Positions 51,044 to 60,956 of a stretch of 64,000 nt of DNA are shown here, one piece after another. Both the position numbers and the translations under genes were made by a program. The stretch spans positions 59,124 through 123,123 of the forward strand of contig JBBDRN010000025.1 of assembly GCA_040905445.1 (NCBI GenBank), given 5' to 3'. This DNA comes from SKPT01 sp040905445. GTDB taxonomy: Bacteria > Planctomycetota > Phycisphaerae > Phycisphaerales > Phycisphaeraceae. The stretch's first letter is position 1. Each line of letters begins with the position of its first letter. The notes under the pieces are model-generated. The model ran no database searches and was not told the DNA's origin. It saw nothing but the letters and a program-made list of their open reading frames with translations.

Positions 51044-51103
51044 AACTTCTCAGCTTGACAGTCCCCCAGTCCCCATTCCCCCCCTAGGCGGAGTCGCTAG
51101 ACG

Positions 51104-52312
<1,209 letters not shown>

Positions 52313-52404
52313 GCCTTAACCACCGAATGGCGCCTGGCCCGGCGCCGGCGAGCCGACCCCTCGGCGCGCCGGCGCCGGACGGCGCGTTTCTGGGAGCCAC
52401 GTCC

Positions 52405-52587
52405 ATGGCCCGTAAGAAAGCCGAAGCCCGCGAATACGTCTGGCTCCAGTGCAAGGAGACCGGCGACCTGAACTACCGCACGTCCGTGAACGTGCGTGGC
52501 GGCCTGCCGGAGAAGCTCAAGAGCGGGCTGAAGAAATACAGCCCGAGGCTCCGCCGGCACACGCTGCACACGATCAAGCGGAAGTAG
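52405..52587 (+). CDS. rpmG: 50S ribosomal protein L33
   Basis: 60 residues. The L33 pattern is clear: YVWLQCKETGDLNYRTSVN, then PEKLKSGLKKYSPRLRRHTL and HTIKRK. Only one cysteine remains (CKET) and the second CxxC found in zinc-binding forms is replaced by SPRL, so this is a zinc-free (C-minus) L33. The ATG at 52405 precedes the conserved ARKKAEAREYVWL start. It lies 92 bases after tuf, as in many PVC genomes. Confidence 0.92.
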   Translation: MARKKAEAREYVWLQCKETGDLNYRTSVNVRGGLPEKLKSGLKKYSPRLRRHTLHTIKRK

Positions 52588-52589
52588 CC

Positions 52590-52662
52590 GTTAGCCAGTA
52601 GCCAGTCGCTGTTCACGGCGAGCCGAAAGCGCCACCGCCTCTGGCTAACAACCAACAGCGAC
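52590..52662. repeat. Inverted gttagccag element
   Basis: The left arm (gttagccagtagccagtcgc then tgtt, 52590-52613) contains tandem tagccag; the right arm (ctggctaacaaccaacagcg, 52641-52660) is its degenerate inverse. It lies between rpmG and tRNA-Trp. Confidence 0.65.
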
Positions 52663-52676
52663 AACCACCGGCGTTT

Positions 52677-52749
<73 letters not shown>

Positions 52750-52800
52750 CTTGTCGAACCTCCGTCCCCGGCCGCGCCGGGTCAGTCGAGACACAACACC

Positions 52801-53205
52801 ATGCGCTTTTCCATCTACAAACCCGGGCAAGGCTACTGGACGCGTGTCATGAGCGCGATCGGCGCTGGCACGATCGTGCTCTCGGGCGTGGCGTGGCTGT
52901 GGGGCCAGTTCCAGGCCTGGTTCTCCGGCGCGGAGAACCTCGTGCTCTACCAGGCGGCGATGGCGGTGCTCATGATCGCGTTCTTCGGCTCGCTGCTGTT
53001 CTACCTGCTCAACAAGCCGCGCATCGCCGACTTCATGGTCGCCACCGAGGCGGAGATGAAGAAGGTCAACTGGCCAGGCCGGCGCGAGGTCATCGGCTCG
53101 ACGTGGATCGTCATCTGCGGCGCGATGCTGCTGGCGGTCTGGCTGCTGGTCTTCGACCTGGCCTTCGCGCAGTTCTTCATGAAGATCGGCATCCTGGAGA
53201 GTTGA
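52801..53205 (+). CDS. secE: Preprotein translocase subunit SecE
   Basis: 134 residues with three hydrophobic segments. The first two (about residues 17-40 and 47-72) are additional; the last (about 101-128, TWIVICGAMLLAVWLLVF) is the conserved one. The diagnostic cytoplasmic amphipathic helix motif EMKKVNWPGRREVIGSTWIV precedes it. SecE stabilises SecY in the inner-membrane channel. It is longer than the minimal one-helix SecE, like the E. coli three-helix form. Position before nusG is canonical. Confidence 0.95.
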   Translation: MRFSIYKPGQGYWTRVMSAIGAGTIVLSGVAWLWGQFQAWFSGAENLVLYQAAMAVLMIAFFGSLLFYLLNKPRIADFMVATEAEMKKVNWPGRREVIGSTWIVICGAMLLAVWLLVFDLAFAQFFMKIGILES

Positions 53206-53262
53206 GGCTGGCCGATGCCCATTCGGGGTCGCTGAATACCCCGGAACCCGACGAGCCCATCA

Positions 53263-53366
53263 TTGAATCGCGACGAGGCGAAGCAAGCGACGGGCGCGAA
53301 GGAACCGAAGTGACGCAAACCACAATCCCTTCGCACCCTCCACGCGCTTCGCTGCTTCGCGGTTAT
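53263..53366. repeat. Inverted aaccgcgaag-type element, copy 3
   Basis: The left arm ttgaatcgcgacgaggcgaa and the right arm cgcttcgctgcttcgcggtt form degenerate inverted arms of gcgaag units between secE and nusG. Confidence 0.75.
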
Positions 53367-53421
53367 TCAGAGATCCCATTTAGCCACGACTGACCGCCGG
53401 TCAACGGCCAAGCACGTTCCT

Positions 53422-54150
53422 ATGATGACAGACACCCCGAGACCCCCCATGGCCGAGGAATCCCACGACACGCCGCAGCCCGAGCCGACGCCCGCGCCTG
53501 CGCCGGCCCCCGACGCCGGGGCCGGGCAGCCGAACGAGCCTGAGGCCGAGACCGAGGTCGAGGGTCAGGTCGGCGAGGAGGAGCTGCTCGTCACGCCGGG
53601 CATGGACTGGTTCGTCCTGCGCGTGGCCTCCAACAAGGAGGACTCGGTCCGCCAGACGCTGCTGCGCAAGATCAAGATCGAGGGGTACGAGCACCTGGTC
53701 AACCGCATCCTCGTGCCGACGGAAAAAGAGAAGACGATCAAGGGCGGCAAGCAGCGGATCATCGAGAAGAAGCTCTATCCCGGCTACGTGTTCGTGGAGA
53801 TGAAGCTCGAGTCCGATGGCCGCATCCCGCAGGACGTGTTCTTCCTCATCAAGGAGACCACCGGCGTGGGCGACTTCATCGGCACGGCGGGCCGGCCGTC
53901 GCCCATGAAGCTGCCGGAGGTCGAGAAGATGCTGCTGGCGTCCAAGCCCGCGGAGGAGCAGCCGACGGTCAAGATGGAGTTCCAGAAGGGGGACAACGTC
54001 AAGATCACCGAGGGCCCGTTCGAGAACATGGAGGGCACGGTCGACGAGCTGCTGCCCGACCAAGGCAAGGTGCGCGTCAACGTCACGATCTTCGGCCGGG
54101 CGACGCCGATCGAGCTCGAGTACTGGCTCATCGAGAAGAGCGAGGAATAA
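53422..54150 (+). CDS. nusG: Transcription termination/antitermination factor NusG
   Basis: 242 residues. An N-terminal low-complexity Pro/Glu/Ala extension (about residues 1-55) precedes the NGN domain (WFVLRVASNKEDSVRQTLLR, then KKLYPGYVFVEMKL and LIKETTGVGDFIGTAGRPSP). The C-terminal KOW domain has FQKGDNVKITEGPFENMEGT. NusG binds RNA polymerase and couples it to Rho or the ribosome. The extension is longer than in E. coli (181 residues). The usual downstream rplK gene is absent; an unrelated small membrane protein follows instead. Confidence 0.96.
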   Translation: MMTDTPRPPMAEESHDTPQPEPTPAPAPAPDAGAGQPNEPEAETEVEGQVGEEELLVTPGMDWFVLRVASNKEDSVRQTLLRKIKIEGYEHLVNRILVPTEKEKTIKGGKQRIIEKKLYPGYVFVEMKLESDGRIPQDVFFLIKETTGVGDFIGTAGRPSPMKLPEVEKMLLASKPAEEQPTVKMEFQKGDNVKITEGPFENMEGTVDELLPDQGKVRVNVTIFGRATPIELEYWLIEKSEE

Positions 54151-54427
54151 GCCGGCCGACGGCCTCGCGGTTCTACGGGCATTTCGCGGGGGGTTCAACA
54201 TTCGATCCGGTTCCACCCCCTCCCGGAGGGCCCCGCCACGCCCAGCCACCTCCGCGCCGCCATCCGCTCGCGCGCTCGGGTGGGGCCCGATTTCGTGGGA
54301 TTCGCCCGCGGCGCGGCGGCGGCGCCTTGTCGGGATGCAAAGGCGGGCCTATCAAATGGATAGCGACTCGGCTGCATGGATGTGGCCGGGAACGAATGAC
54401 GACGCTTGCCTGCAAGGAGGCATCCTG

Positions 54428-54676
54428 ATGAGTCAGATGGCCAACCCCGACCGGGCGACTCAGACCGAGGGCCAGGTCGCACGTGAGATCGAGCAGCGCA
54501 CCGCGGTGCTGCCGTCGGACCTGTTTCTATGGGCCGCGGGCGGTTCGATCGTGATCTCGTTGGTGCTACGCATGATGGGACGCACCGAGGACGCCAACTT
54601 CGTCGGCCACTGGAGCCCGACGTTCTTGATCCTCGGCCTGTATAACAAGATCGTGAAGCTGCTCGGCAGCGACTGA
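54428..54676 (+). CDS. Small conserved-looking membrane protein
   Basis: 82 residues. A soluble start (SQMANPDRATQTEGQVAREI) is followed by ERQRT-like RTAVLPSDLFLWAAGGSIVI (membrane helix, about residues 33-53) and a second amphipathic segment WSPTFLILGLYNKIVKLLGS. AAGGAGG eight bases before the ATG is a strong ribosome site. Function unknown. The 277 bases between nusG and this gene show no other feature. Confidence 0.72.
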   Translation: MSQMANPDRATQTEGQVAREIEQRTAVLPSDLFLWAAGGSIVISLVLRMMGRTEDANFVGHWSPTFLILGLYNKIVKLLGSD

Positions 54677-54782
54677 CGGCGGGACCGACAAGCTGCGTCT
54701 GGACGCGATGCACATGCGCCACCCCCGAACCTCTAACCCCTAGCTACCGCCCACCACCACATGAAGTTACGATTGCCCGGGC

Positions 54783-56561
54783 ATGACGGCCCTGGGTGAT
54801 TTCAACGCGCGCTACGGTCGGCTGCCTGAGCCGCCCCGGCTTCGGCCGGTCGTGCTCGGGCTGCGCTTGCTGCTCATGGCCCTGGCGGCGGCGGCGGTGG
54901 CGCTGGAACATGGCTTCCACGAGCCGCGCCTGACCGTCCTGATCCTGCGCGGGGCGGAGGCGCTGCTGCTGGCGGCCTATACCACCGACGTGCTGCTGCG
55001 CCGCAAGTTCAAGCGCGAGCCGCTGCCCGGTGCTGGCGTCAACGCGCTGGACTACGGCCTGTTCGTCATCGGCGGGCTCGGGCTCGTCGGGTTCGCCCTG
55101 GGCTTCGAGCAGGCCTGGCGGTTCGTCGAGTTCGCTGCCGTCGCGTTCTTCTGCGCGGAGCTGTGGCGCAGCAACATGGCGATGTCGAGCGCGCTGGCCA
55201 GGCCCGGCCTGCTGCTGCCCGTCTCGTTCTTTCTGCTCGTGGCCGTGGGCACGCTGCTGCTGATGATGCCCGTCGCCACCCCGTTCGATCAGCCCATCGG
55301 GTGGATCGACGCGCTCTTCACCGCCACCTCCGCCGTGTGCGTCACGGGCCTGACGGTGCGCGACACCGCCACGGGTTTCACGGCCTTCGGCCACACCGTC
55401 ATCGCCATCCTCATCCAGCTCGGCGCGCTGGGGATCATCATCTTCGGCTCGGTGCTCGCGCTCATGTTCGGCCACGGCCTGTCGCTGCGCGACAACGTCA
55501 GCCTCAGCGAGATGCTCCACGACCAGCCGATGAACCAGATCACCCGCTTCGTGCGCTTCATCGTCCTCGTCACGCTCGGGATCGAGCTGCTCACCGCGGC
55601 CGCGCTCTACCCGTTGTGGCATGGCGACATGAGCATGTCGCAGCGCACCACCATGAGCCTCTTTCACGCCGTCAGCGCCTTCTGCAACGCCGGGTTTGAT
55701 CTCACCGGCGAAAGCCTCATCGGCTACCGCTACGCCCCGCTGACGCACCTCGTCATCATGCCCATCATCGGCATTGGCGCGATCGGCTTCCCGGTGATCG
55801 AAAACGTGTGGCGGACGTTCAAGAGCCGCGTCCGCACGTGGTGGCGGCGGAAGGATCGGCAGGAGGTCAGCCTCCGCACCGCGCACCTCAACCTGCACAC
55901 CCGCATCGTCCTCGTCACCGCCATGTCCCTCTGGATCTTCGGCATCATCGGCATCACCGCCGGCGAGCTTGTCGCGGGTGGGCAGCCTCACAGCTTCGGG
56001 CACACGCTGCTCGACAGCGTCTTCCTGGCGCAGGCGTCGCGCACCGCCGGCTTCACGACCGTCGCGATGGACGAGCTCAGCGACACAAGCATCTTCACGC
56101 TCATCGTGCTCATGCTCATCGGCGGCTCGCCGGGCAGCCCCGCGGGCGGCATGAAGACGACCGTGCTCGCGCTGCTGCTGCTGAGCGTGTTCGCGACGCT
56201 GCGTAACCGGCCGGAAACCGAGGGCTTTCGGCGCACGCTCTCCGACGCGCTGGTCCGCCGCGCCGCGACGATCGCCGTCTGCTACGTCGCACTCGCGGTG
56301 GGCGCGATCCTCCTGCTGAGTCTCACGGAGGCCGGCCGCTTCCCGCTCCAGGCGATCGTCTTCGACACGGTCAGCGCGGTGGGGACGGTCGGGCTGGCGT
56401 TCGGCGTGCCGGGCGACGCCAGCGACGCGGGCAAGGCGATCCTGTCGGGCACGATGTTCCTCGGCCGGGTCGGCCCGCTGACGCTGCTGGGCGCCCTGAT
56501 GCTCGCGGGCCGACGGCGGCAGGCGTACCGCTACGCGCACGAGGATGTCGTGCTGGGGTGA
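54783..56561 (+). CDS. ktrB: TrkH/KtrB-type potassium uptake channel subunit
   Basis: 592-residue membrane protein of the SKT (TrkH/KtrB/HKT) family. Four filter-loop regions are recognisable, for example FTATSAVCVTGLTVRDT, FHAVSAFCNAGFDLTGE, AQASRTAGFTTVAMDEL and FDTVSAVGTVGLAFGVP, and GGSPGSPAGGMKT follows loop three. It has extra N-terminal helices (about residues 20-130) that short KtrB proteins lack. It moves K+, probably coupled to Na+ or H+. The RCK regulatory subunit is encoded directly downstream. Trk- versus Ktr-type naming is uncertain. Confidence 0.9.
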   Translation: MTALGDFNARYGRLPEPPRLRPVVLGLRLLLMALAAAAVALEHGFHEPRLTVLILRGAEALLLAAYTTDVLLRRKFKREPLPGAGVNALDYGLFVIGGLGLVGFALGFEQAWRFVEFAAVAFFCAELWRSNMAMSSALARPGLLLPVSFFLLVAVGTLLLMMPVATPFDQPIGWIDALFTATSAVCVTGLTVRDTATGFTAFGHTVIAILIQLGALGIIIFGSVLALMFGHGLSLRDNVSLSEMLHDQPMNQITRFVRFIVLVTLGIELLTAAALYPLWHGDMSMSQRTTMSLFHAVSAFCNAGFDLTGESLIGYRYAPLTHLVIMPIIGIGAIGFPVIENVWRTFKSRVRTWWRRKDRQEVSLRTAHLNLHTRIVLVTAMSLWIFGIIGITAGELVAGGQPHSFGHTLLDSVFLAQASRTAGFTTVAMDELSDTSIFTLIVLMLIGGSPGSPAGGMKTTVLALLLLSVFATLRNRPETEGFRRTLSDALVRRAATIAVCYVALAVGAILLLSLTEAGRFPLQAIVFDTVSAVGTVGLAFGVPGDASDAGKAILSGTMFLGRVGPLTLLGALMLAGRRRQAYRYAHEDVVLG

Positions 56562-56568
56562 GGGGGAG

Positions 56569-56653
56569 CAATTCACAATGTACAATGGACAATGCACAAG
56601 GTCGGACGGCGATGTTTGTCCATTGTCGGTTGTGCATTGTCCATTGTGAATTG
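56569..56653. repeat. Inverted acaatgga micro-repeat element
   Basis: The left arm (caattcacaatgtacaatgg, acaatgcacaa) and the right arm (ttgtccattgtcggttgtgc, attgtccattgtgaattg) are inverted arrays of 7-base-like acaatgg units around a core of about 15 bases. The ends are perfectly complementary (caattcacaatg/cattgtgaattg). It sits between the two potassium-uptake genes, ending eight bases before the ktrA ATG. Confidence 0.93.
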
Positions 56654-56660
56654 AGTTGCC

Positions 56661-57338
56661 ATGCAGCGATTCGCCATCATCGGACTTGGACGCTTTGGCT
56701 CGCGGTTGGCCGCGAACCTTGCCGAGATCGGGCAGGAGGTCATCGGCATCGATCGCAACGCGGCGATCATCGAGGACATGCGCGACCGCGTGACACTCGC
56801 CATCAGCCTCGACGCGACCGACGAGCAGTCGCTGCGCGCCCAGGGCATCGACAAGGTTGACACCGCCGTCGTCGGCATCGCCTCCAGCTTCGAGGCCAGC
56901 GCGTTGACCACGGTGATGCTCAAGCGCATCGGCGTGCCGCGCGTCATCTCGCGCGCCGTCTCGCCCGCGGCGGCGCAGATCCTCGCGAGCATCGGCGCCG
57001 ACGAGGTCGTCAACCCCGAGGACGAGGCCGCCGACCGGTGGGCGCATCGGCTGATCAGCCCGCAGTTCATTCGGCAGTTCGAGCTGGAGCAGGGCTTCAG
57101 CCTCGTCGAGCTGCCCACGCCGCGCAAGTGGGTGGGCAAGACGCTGGCGGAACTGCACCTTCGCGCCCGCGAGGGGTTGCACGTCGTGGCGGTGCGTCGT
57201 CGCCGCGATCCGGATGACGAGTCGAGCCCGGTGACGTTCCAGATCCCTTCGCCCGAGCAGCCGCTGGCGGAGCACGAGGTGCTGGTGCTGATGGGCCGCG
57301 ACGCCGACTTGGCCCGTCTACCCAAGAGCCGCGATTAG
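56661..57338 (+). CDS. ktrA: KtrA-type RCK potassium-uptake regulatory subunit
   Basis: 225 residues, one RCK_N plus one RCK_C domain, as in KtrA. The Rossmann motif IIGLGRFGSRLAANL (residues 5-19) binds NAD(H)/ATP-type ligands, and the acidic end of beta 2 is GIDRN. The RCK_C domain (FSLVELPTPRKWVGKTLAEL) follows. It gates the membrane subunit encoded upstream. The stop codon TAG coincides with the left terminus of junction element copy 5. No good ribosome-binding site is visible; the micro-repeat element lies just upstream. Confidence 0.93.
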   Translation: MQRFAIIGLGRFGSRLAANLAEIGQEVIGIDRNAAIIEDMRDRVTLAISLDATDEQSLRAQGIDKVDTAVVGIASSFEASALTTVMLKRIGVPRVISRAVSPAAAQILASIGADEVVNPEDEAADRWAHRLISPQFIRQFELEQGFSLVELPTPRKWVGKTLAELHLRAREGLHVVAVRRRRDPDDESSPVTFQIPSPEQPLAEHEVLVLMGRDADLARLPKSRD

Positions 57339-57485
57339 GTCGCGTTCCATCCAACCGTAGCGGGTGCCACGGACAAGGCCGTCCTCGGTCTTGTCCGTGT
57401 TGGCTGCAATTCGCACGGACAAGCTCCGCGGACTCGGCTTGTCAGTGGCACCCCACCCCCTATGAGGGGGTTGAAGGCGCTCTAG
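57336..57485. repeat. Three-way-junction palindromic element, copy 5 (with compensatory changes)
   Basis: Full-length element. Hairpin 1 reads cacggacaag...cttgtccgtg where other copies read cactgacaag...cttgtcagtg: both arms changed together, keeping the pairing. Hairpin 2 is changed on the left arm only (cacggacaag against cttgtcagtg). The outer stem ccgtagcgggtgcc/ggcaccccaccccctatg is partly decayed. Confidence 0.93.
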
Positions 57486-57520
57486 GTTTTGTCGGATGGA
57501 GCATTTGGGAGGTGCTACGG

Positions 57521-59224
57521 TCACACCGGCAGGCGCAGGCCCACGTGCAGGCCGCCGTGGTGCGAGCGTCCCGTCTCGAAGTGGCCGCCCCAGATTTCCA
57601 GCCGCCGGCGGATCGTCGCCAGCCCGAAGCCCCCCGCGTCGACTGGCGGCCCGGCGGGCGGGGCGCCGGGCTCCGCGCCCGCGTCATCGACGGCGATGCA
57701 GAGATGCCCGTCGTCGAACTGCACGTCGACCCAGGCGTGACGTGTGCCCGCATGCTTGACGACGTTGAACAACAGTTCGCGCACCGCGTCGAACAGAAAC
57801 ACCCGCACCGCCTCGTCGCGCACGGCCACGCTGCGCGGCGTGTCGACCTCGACCTCCAGGTCGTGCATCCGCCTCATCCGCTGCGCCAGCCAGTGAAGCG
57901 CGGGGCAGAGGCCCTGCTCGAAGAGGATGGGGGGGCTCAACTCGGCGGCGAGGTTGCGTGATGCATCGATGGCCAGGTCGAGCAGCCCGAGAATGTCATT
58001 AAGCGGCTCTTCGCCCACAGGCTCGAGCCGGCGCTGCCGGGCGACCTCGACGCGCATGCGCGAGGCGGCGAGCAGTTGCTGAAGATGGTCGTGCAGCAGG
58101 CGCGCCAGCCGCTGGCGCTCGCGCTGCTCGGCGTGGGTCAGCTCCAGGGCCAGCGCGCGGAGCTGGGCGGCGCGCTCCTCCGTCTCGGCGCGGGTTTGGG
58201 CGATTTCCTGTTCGAGACGCTGCTGCTCCCTCCGCTCGCTGGTGCGTTCCTCAAGCACGCAGACGGCGCCGATGTCTCTGCCGTCGCCGAGGCGGACGGG
58301 CGTGGCGCTGACGCGCAGGTGCACGATCTGGTTGTCCGGCCGGCGGTAGCTCATCGACTCGCCCTGGACGGTTTCGCCCTGCCGCAGGGCGCGGATCAGC
58401 GGCCAGCGATCAGGCGGCAGCGGCTCGCCCCTGGCGTCGAAGGTCCGGTCGGCACCGAATTGCTGCCAAGCCTCGACCGGCAGCGCGCCGGTGCCGAGGA
58501 GCCGCTCGGCGGCGGCGTTGCGGTGCAGGATCCGGCCGGTCGCCGTCTCCGCGATCAGCAGCGCGGACGGCATCTGCTCCAGCACCGCCTCGAGCTGCGC
58601 CCGCTCGGCCTCGAGCGCGTGGCCGTGACGCTCCAGCGTCGCTCGGTCGCGCCGCGCCGCATCCAGGGCGTTGACCATCTCGTAGCCCGCGGCGGCCATG
58701 TTGCTGACCCCCTCCAGCCGCCGCAGATGCTCGGCGTTGAACTGCAGGGTCTCGTCCAGGGCGATGACCCAGAGCGTGCCGAACACGCGCCCGCCGCTGC
58801 GCATGGGCACGAGCAGCGTCTCACAGATATCCAGGCCGAAGCTCCGCAGCGCCTCGAAGCGCCGCTGCGGGTGGCGAAAGAGCTGCGGACGGCCTGTGTC
58901 GAGCACGACGTGGCACGGGCTCTGGTTGCGCGGGATCGCGCCGGTGAAGTTCTCGGCGCCCTGGCCGATCACCACGGGCCAGTACATGGATTCGCCCTCG
59001 TCGTCCTGGGTGGTGAGGCTGATGCCCGCGGTGGGGGCGCCGGTCAGTTCCAGGGCGGCCTCGACGAGCTTGCGCAGGATGGCTTCGGGCTCGGTGGCGA
59101 GCTGCCGGGCCAGCCGCGCAAGCGCCTCACTTTCCGTGCGGTAGTCGGGGGCGGGGCTCGGCCGGGCCGTCAACTCTTCCGTCGCGAGAACGTCATCAAG
59201 GTTCATTGTCGCCGTGATCCGCAT
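57521..59224 (-). CDS. GAF/PAS sensor histidine kinase (NarL-type, HisKA_3)
   Basis: About 567 residues, soluble, no membrane segment. Order: GAF-like domain (about residues 40-190, LTGAPTAGISLTTQDDEGES), PAS domain (about 215-330, LEQMPSALLIAETATGRIL), coiled-coil linker, HisKA_3 dimerisation helix with the phospho-His in QRLARLLHDHLQQLLAASR (about 370) and HATPase (ELLFNVVKHAGTRHAWVDV, GGFGLATIRRRLEIWGG). Such kinases pair with LuxR-type regulators; none is adjacent, so it is an orphan here. The start is uncertain (ATG 59224 or 59206). Confidence 0.88.
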   Translation of the reverse strand: MRITATMNLDDVLATEELTARPSPAPDYRTESEALARLARQLATEPEAILRKLVEAALELTGAPTAGISLTTQDDEGESMYWPVVIGQGAENFTGAIPRNQSPCHVVLDTGRPQLFRHPQRRFEALRSFGLDICETLLVPMRSGGRVFGTLWVIALDETLQFNAEHLRRLEGVSNMAAAGYEMVNALDAARRDRATLERHGHALEAERAQLEAVLEQMPSALLIAETATGRILHRNAAAERLLGTGALPVEAWQQFGADRTFDARGEPLPPDRWPLIRALRQGETVQGESMSYRRPDNQIVHLRVSATPVRLGDGRDIGAVCVLEERTSERREQQRLEQEIAQTRAETEERAAQLRALALELTHAEQRERQRLARLLHDHLQQLLAASRMRVEVARQRRLEPVGEEPLNDILGLLDLAIDASRNLAAELSPPILFEQGLCPALHWLAQRMRRMHDLEVEVDTPRSVAVRDEAVRVFLFDAVRELLFNVVKHAGTRHAWVDVQFDDGHLCIAVDDAGAEPGAPPAGPPVDAGGFGLATIRRRLEIWGGHFETGRSHHGGLHVGLRLPV

Positions 59225-59359
59225 TTTCGACTTGGCTCGCATCCCAGGACCAACCACTGCCCGCTAAGAACAATCGTAGCGGGGTGGTGGGGTGATCCTC
59301 GGAGTGCGAGTGAAATAATGCGGCGTTTCGGCTAACCCATCGACCGACGTCCCCGGCAT

Positions 59360-60451
59360 TCAGCGCACGATGCGCGCCCCGCCGCCGCCGGCGACATGCG
59401 TCAGCTCGGCGAGCGTGATCTGACTCGTATCTCCCCGGGTCGACTGAAGCAGCGCGCCGTGCGCGGTGCCGAGGTTGACCGCGGTCTGGGGGTCCGCCCC
59501 GGTGAGGAACCCGTAGGCAAACCCGCTGGCAAACCCGTCGCCGCCCCCCACGCGATCCTCGATGATCAGCCGATCGAACGTTGGGCCCTGGTAGAAGGCG
59601 TCGTCCTCCGCCCGGTAGAGAATGGCGGACCAGTTGTTCTCGCTGGCGGACACCACCTCGCGCAGCGTCGTGCCGATGACCTTGAGATTGGGGTAATCCC
59701 GTGCCACCTTGCGCACCATGGTCTTGTAGCTTTCGATGGGCAGCGCCTGGAGGGTGTCGTCCGTGCCCTCGACCTCGTAGCCGAGCACCTTCTGAAAGTC
59801 CTCCTCGTTGCCGATCAGGCAGTCGATGTACTGCACGAGCGGGCGGGTGGTGCGGATCGCGTCTTCGGAGGACCAGAGCTTGCCGCGAAAGTTCAGGTCG
59901 TACGAGACGATGGTGCCGGCGTCCTTGGCGGCCTTGAGCGCCTCGGGCGTGACCTGGCGGGTGGTGTCGCTGAGGCAGGTGAAGATGCCGCCGGTGTGCA
60001 GCCAGCGCACGCCGCGTTCGCTGAACAGGTGCTCCCAGTCGACGTCGCCGGGCTTCATGCGGCTGGTGGCGGAGTGGCCGCGGTCGTAGAGCGTCACGGA
60101 GGCGCGGGGCCCGACGCCGACCTCGGTGAAGTTGAGCCCGATGCGGGCCTGGCGTCCGACGCCGTCGTAGGGGAGGTTGACGACGTGGCGGGTGTCGACG
60201 CCGGCCGCGCGGGCGTGATTGAGGATGAGCTTGCCGACCGGGTTGTCGACCAACCCGCCGACCCATCCGGTGCGCAGGCCGAGGCGGGCGAGCGCGTAGG
60301 CGACGTTGTACTCGCCGCCGCCGACCCAGACCTCGAGCTGGCTGGCGAACTCGATGCGCCCGGCGCCGGGGGGGCTCAGGCGGATCATGGTTTCGCCGAG
60401 GGAGAGCAGGTCGAGCTCGCATTCCGATTCAGGCCGCAGGGGTAGTGTCAT
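59360..60451 (-). CDS. PfkB-family sugar kinase, 2-keto-3-deoxygluconate kinase-like
   Basis: 363 residues of the ribokinase fold. The N-terminal substrate block LLSLGETMIRLSPPGAGRIE and the early WVGGGEYNVAYALARLG match KdgK-type enzymes. The C-terminal catalytic motif is DRVGGGDGFASGF, a variant of DTxGAGD with Arg in place of Thr but with the catalytic Asp retained. It probably phosphorylates 2-keto-3-deoxygluconate or a related ketosugar acid. The ATG at 60451 is used. Confidence 0.87.
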   Translation of the reverse strand: MTLPLRPESECELDLLSLGETMIRLSPPGAGRIEFASQLEVWVGGGEYNVAYALARLGLRTGWVGGLVDNPVGKLILNHARAAGVDTRHVVNLPYDGVGRQARIGLNFTEVGVGPRASVTLYDRGHSATSRMKPGDVDWEHLFSERGVRWLHTGGIFTCLSDTTRQVTPEALKAAKDAGTIVSYDLNFRGKLWSSEDAIRTTRPLVQYIDCLIGNEEDFQKVLGYEVEGTDDTLQALPIESYKTMVRKVARDYPNLKVIGTTLREVVSASENNWSAILYRAEDDAFYQGPTFDRLIIEDRVGGGDGFASGFAYGFLTGADPQTAVNLGTAHGALLQSTRGDTSQITLAELTHVAGGGGARIVR

Positions 60452-60789
60452 GCTGCTGGGTCCTCGCCGCGGGTGGTCGCGGCTGCTGGTCGCGTGTTTT
60501 GAAGGGGGCATCTCGTGCGCGCCGGCCGCGCGAAGCCATTGTGGAAACAGCCCGCGGCCGTGTCAAAACCATAAAGCCGGGACCGGTGGTCCCGGGCGAG
60601 CGGGCGGCGGGTGCCGTGGTCTGAGCGAAACTAAGGTGCTCTTTGCAAGGCTTGCTGTATGCTCGTCTTGTACAAGGAGCAGGCTATGGCTACCCCCCTT
60701 ACTACCCCACGTGGCCCTACCCCGACGCCTAGGTCCACGTCGACGGAGTGCAACACTACTGCCAGCTTACCGCCCATCGCGGCAGCGGC

Positions 60790-60920
60790 GAAATATGGAT
60801 CCAGCCGTCTGGCAAGCTTCGCCAAGTGGTGATGGGGCACCTGAGGGTACAGATGATGCTCCAGGTGGTACAGGTGCTCGATGGCGATCAGCGAAAGCAG
60901 CCGACCACGGAACAGCCGGG
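60790..60920 (-). pseudogene. 3' remnant of a fatty-acid desaturase-type gene
   Basis: On the minus strand the frame encodes TRLFRGRLLSLIAIEHLYHL, then EHHLYPQVPHHHLAKLARRL and DPYF. This is the C-terminal third histidine box (HxxxHH-type) and VPxxxLxxL tail of membrane desaturases/hydroxylases. No membrane helices or first two histidine boxes precede it, because the neighbouring M14-like gene ends at 60957 where the rest should be. It is best read as a truncated pseudogene. The remaining 60452-60789 stretch shows no convincing gene. Confidence 0.7.
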
Positions 60921-60956
60921 TCTGTCGCAGTGGCTCCGGGGCGTGCGCGTCGATCG

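Noticed and set aside
54744..57275. Long minus-strand open frame opposite the potassium-uptake genes
   Set aside because: Antisense shadow of ktrB and ktrA; the translation is Asp/Glu/Arg-rich low complexity and runs through the inverted repeat at 56569.
60686..60832. A 48-codon plus-strand frame with a good AGGAG ribosome-type site
   Set aside because: The peptide is Thr/Pro-rich low complexity and lies antisense to the desaturase remnant; no other evidence for expression.
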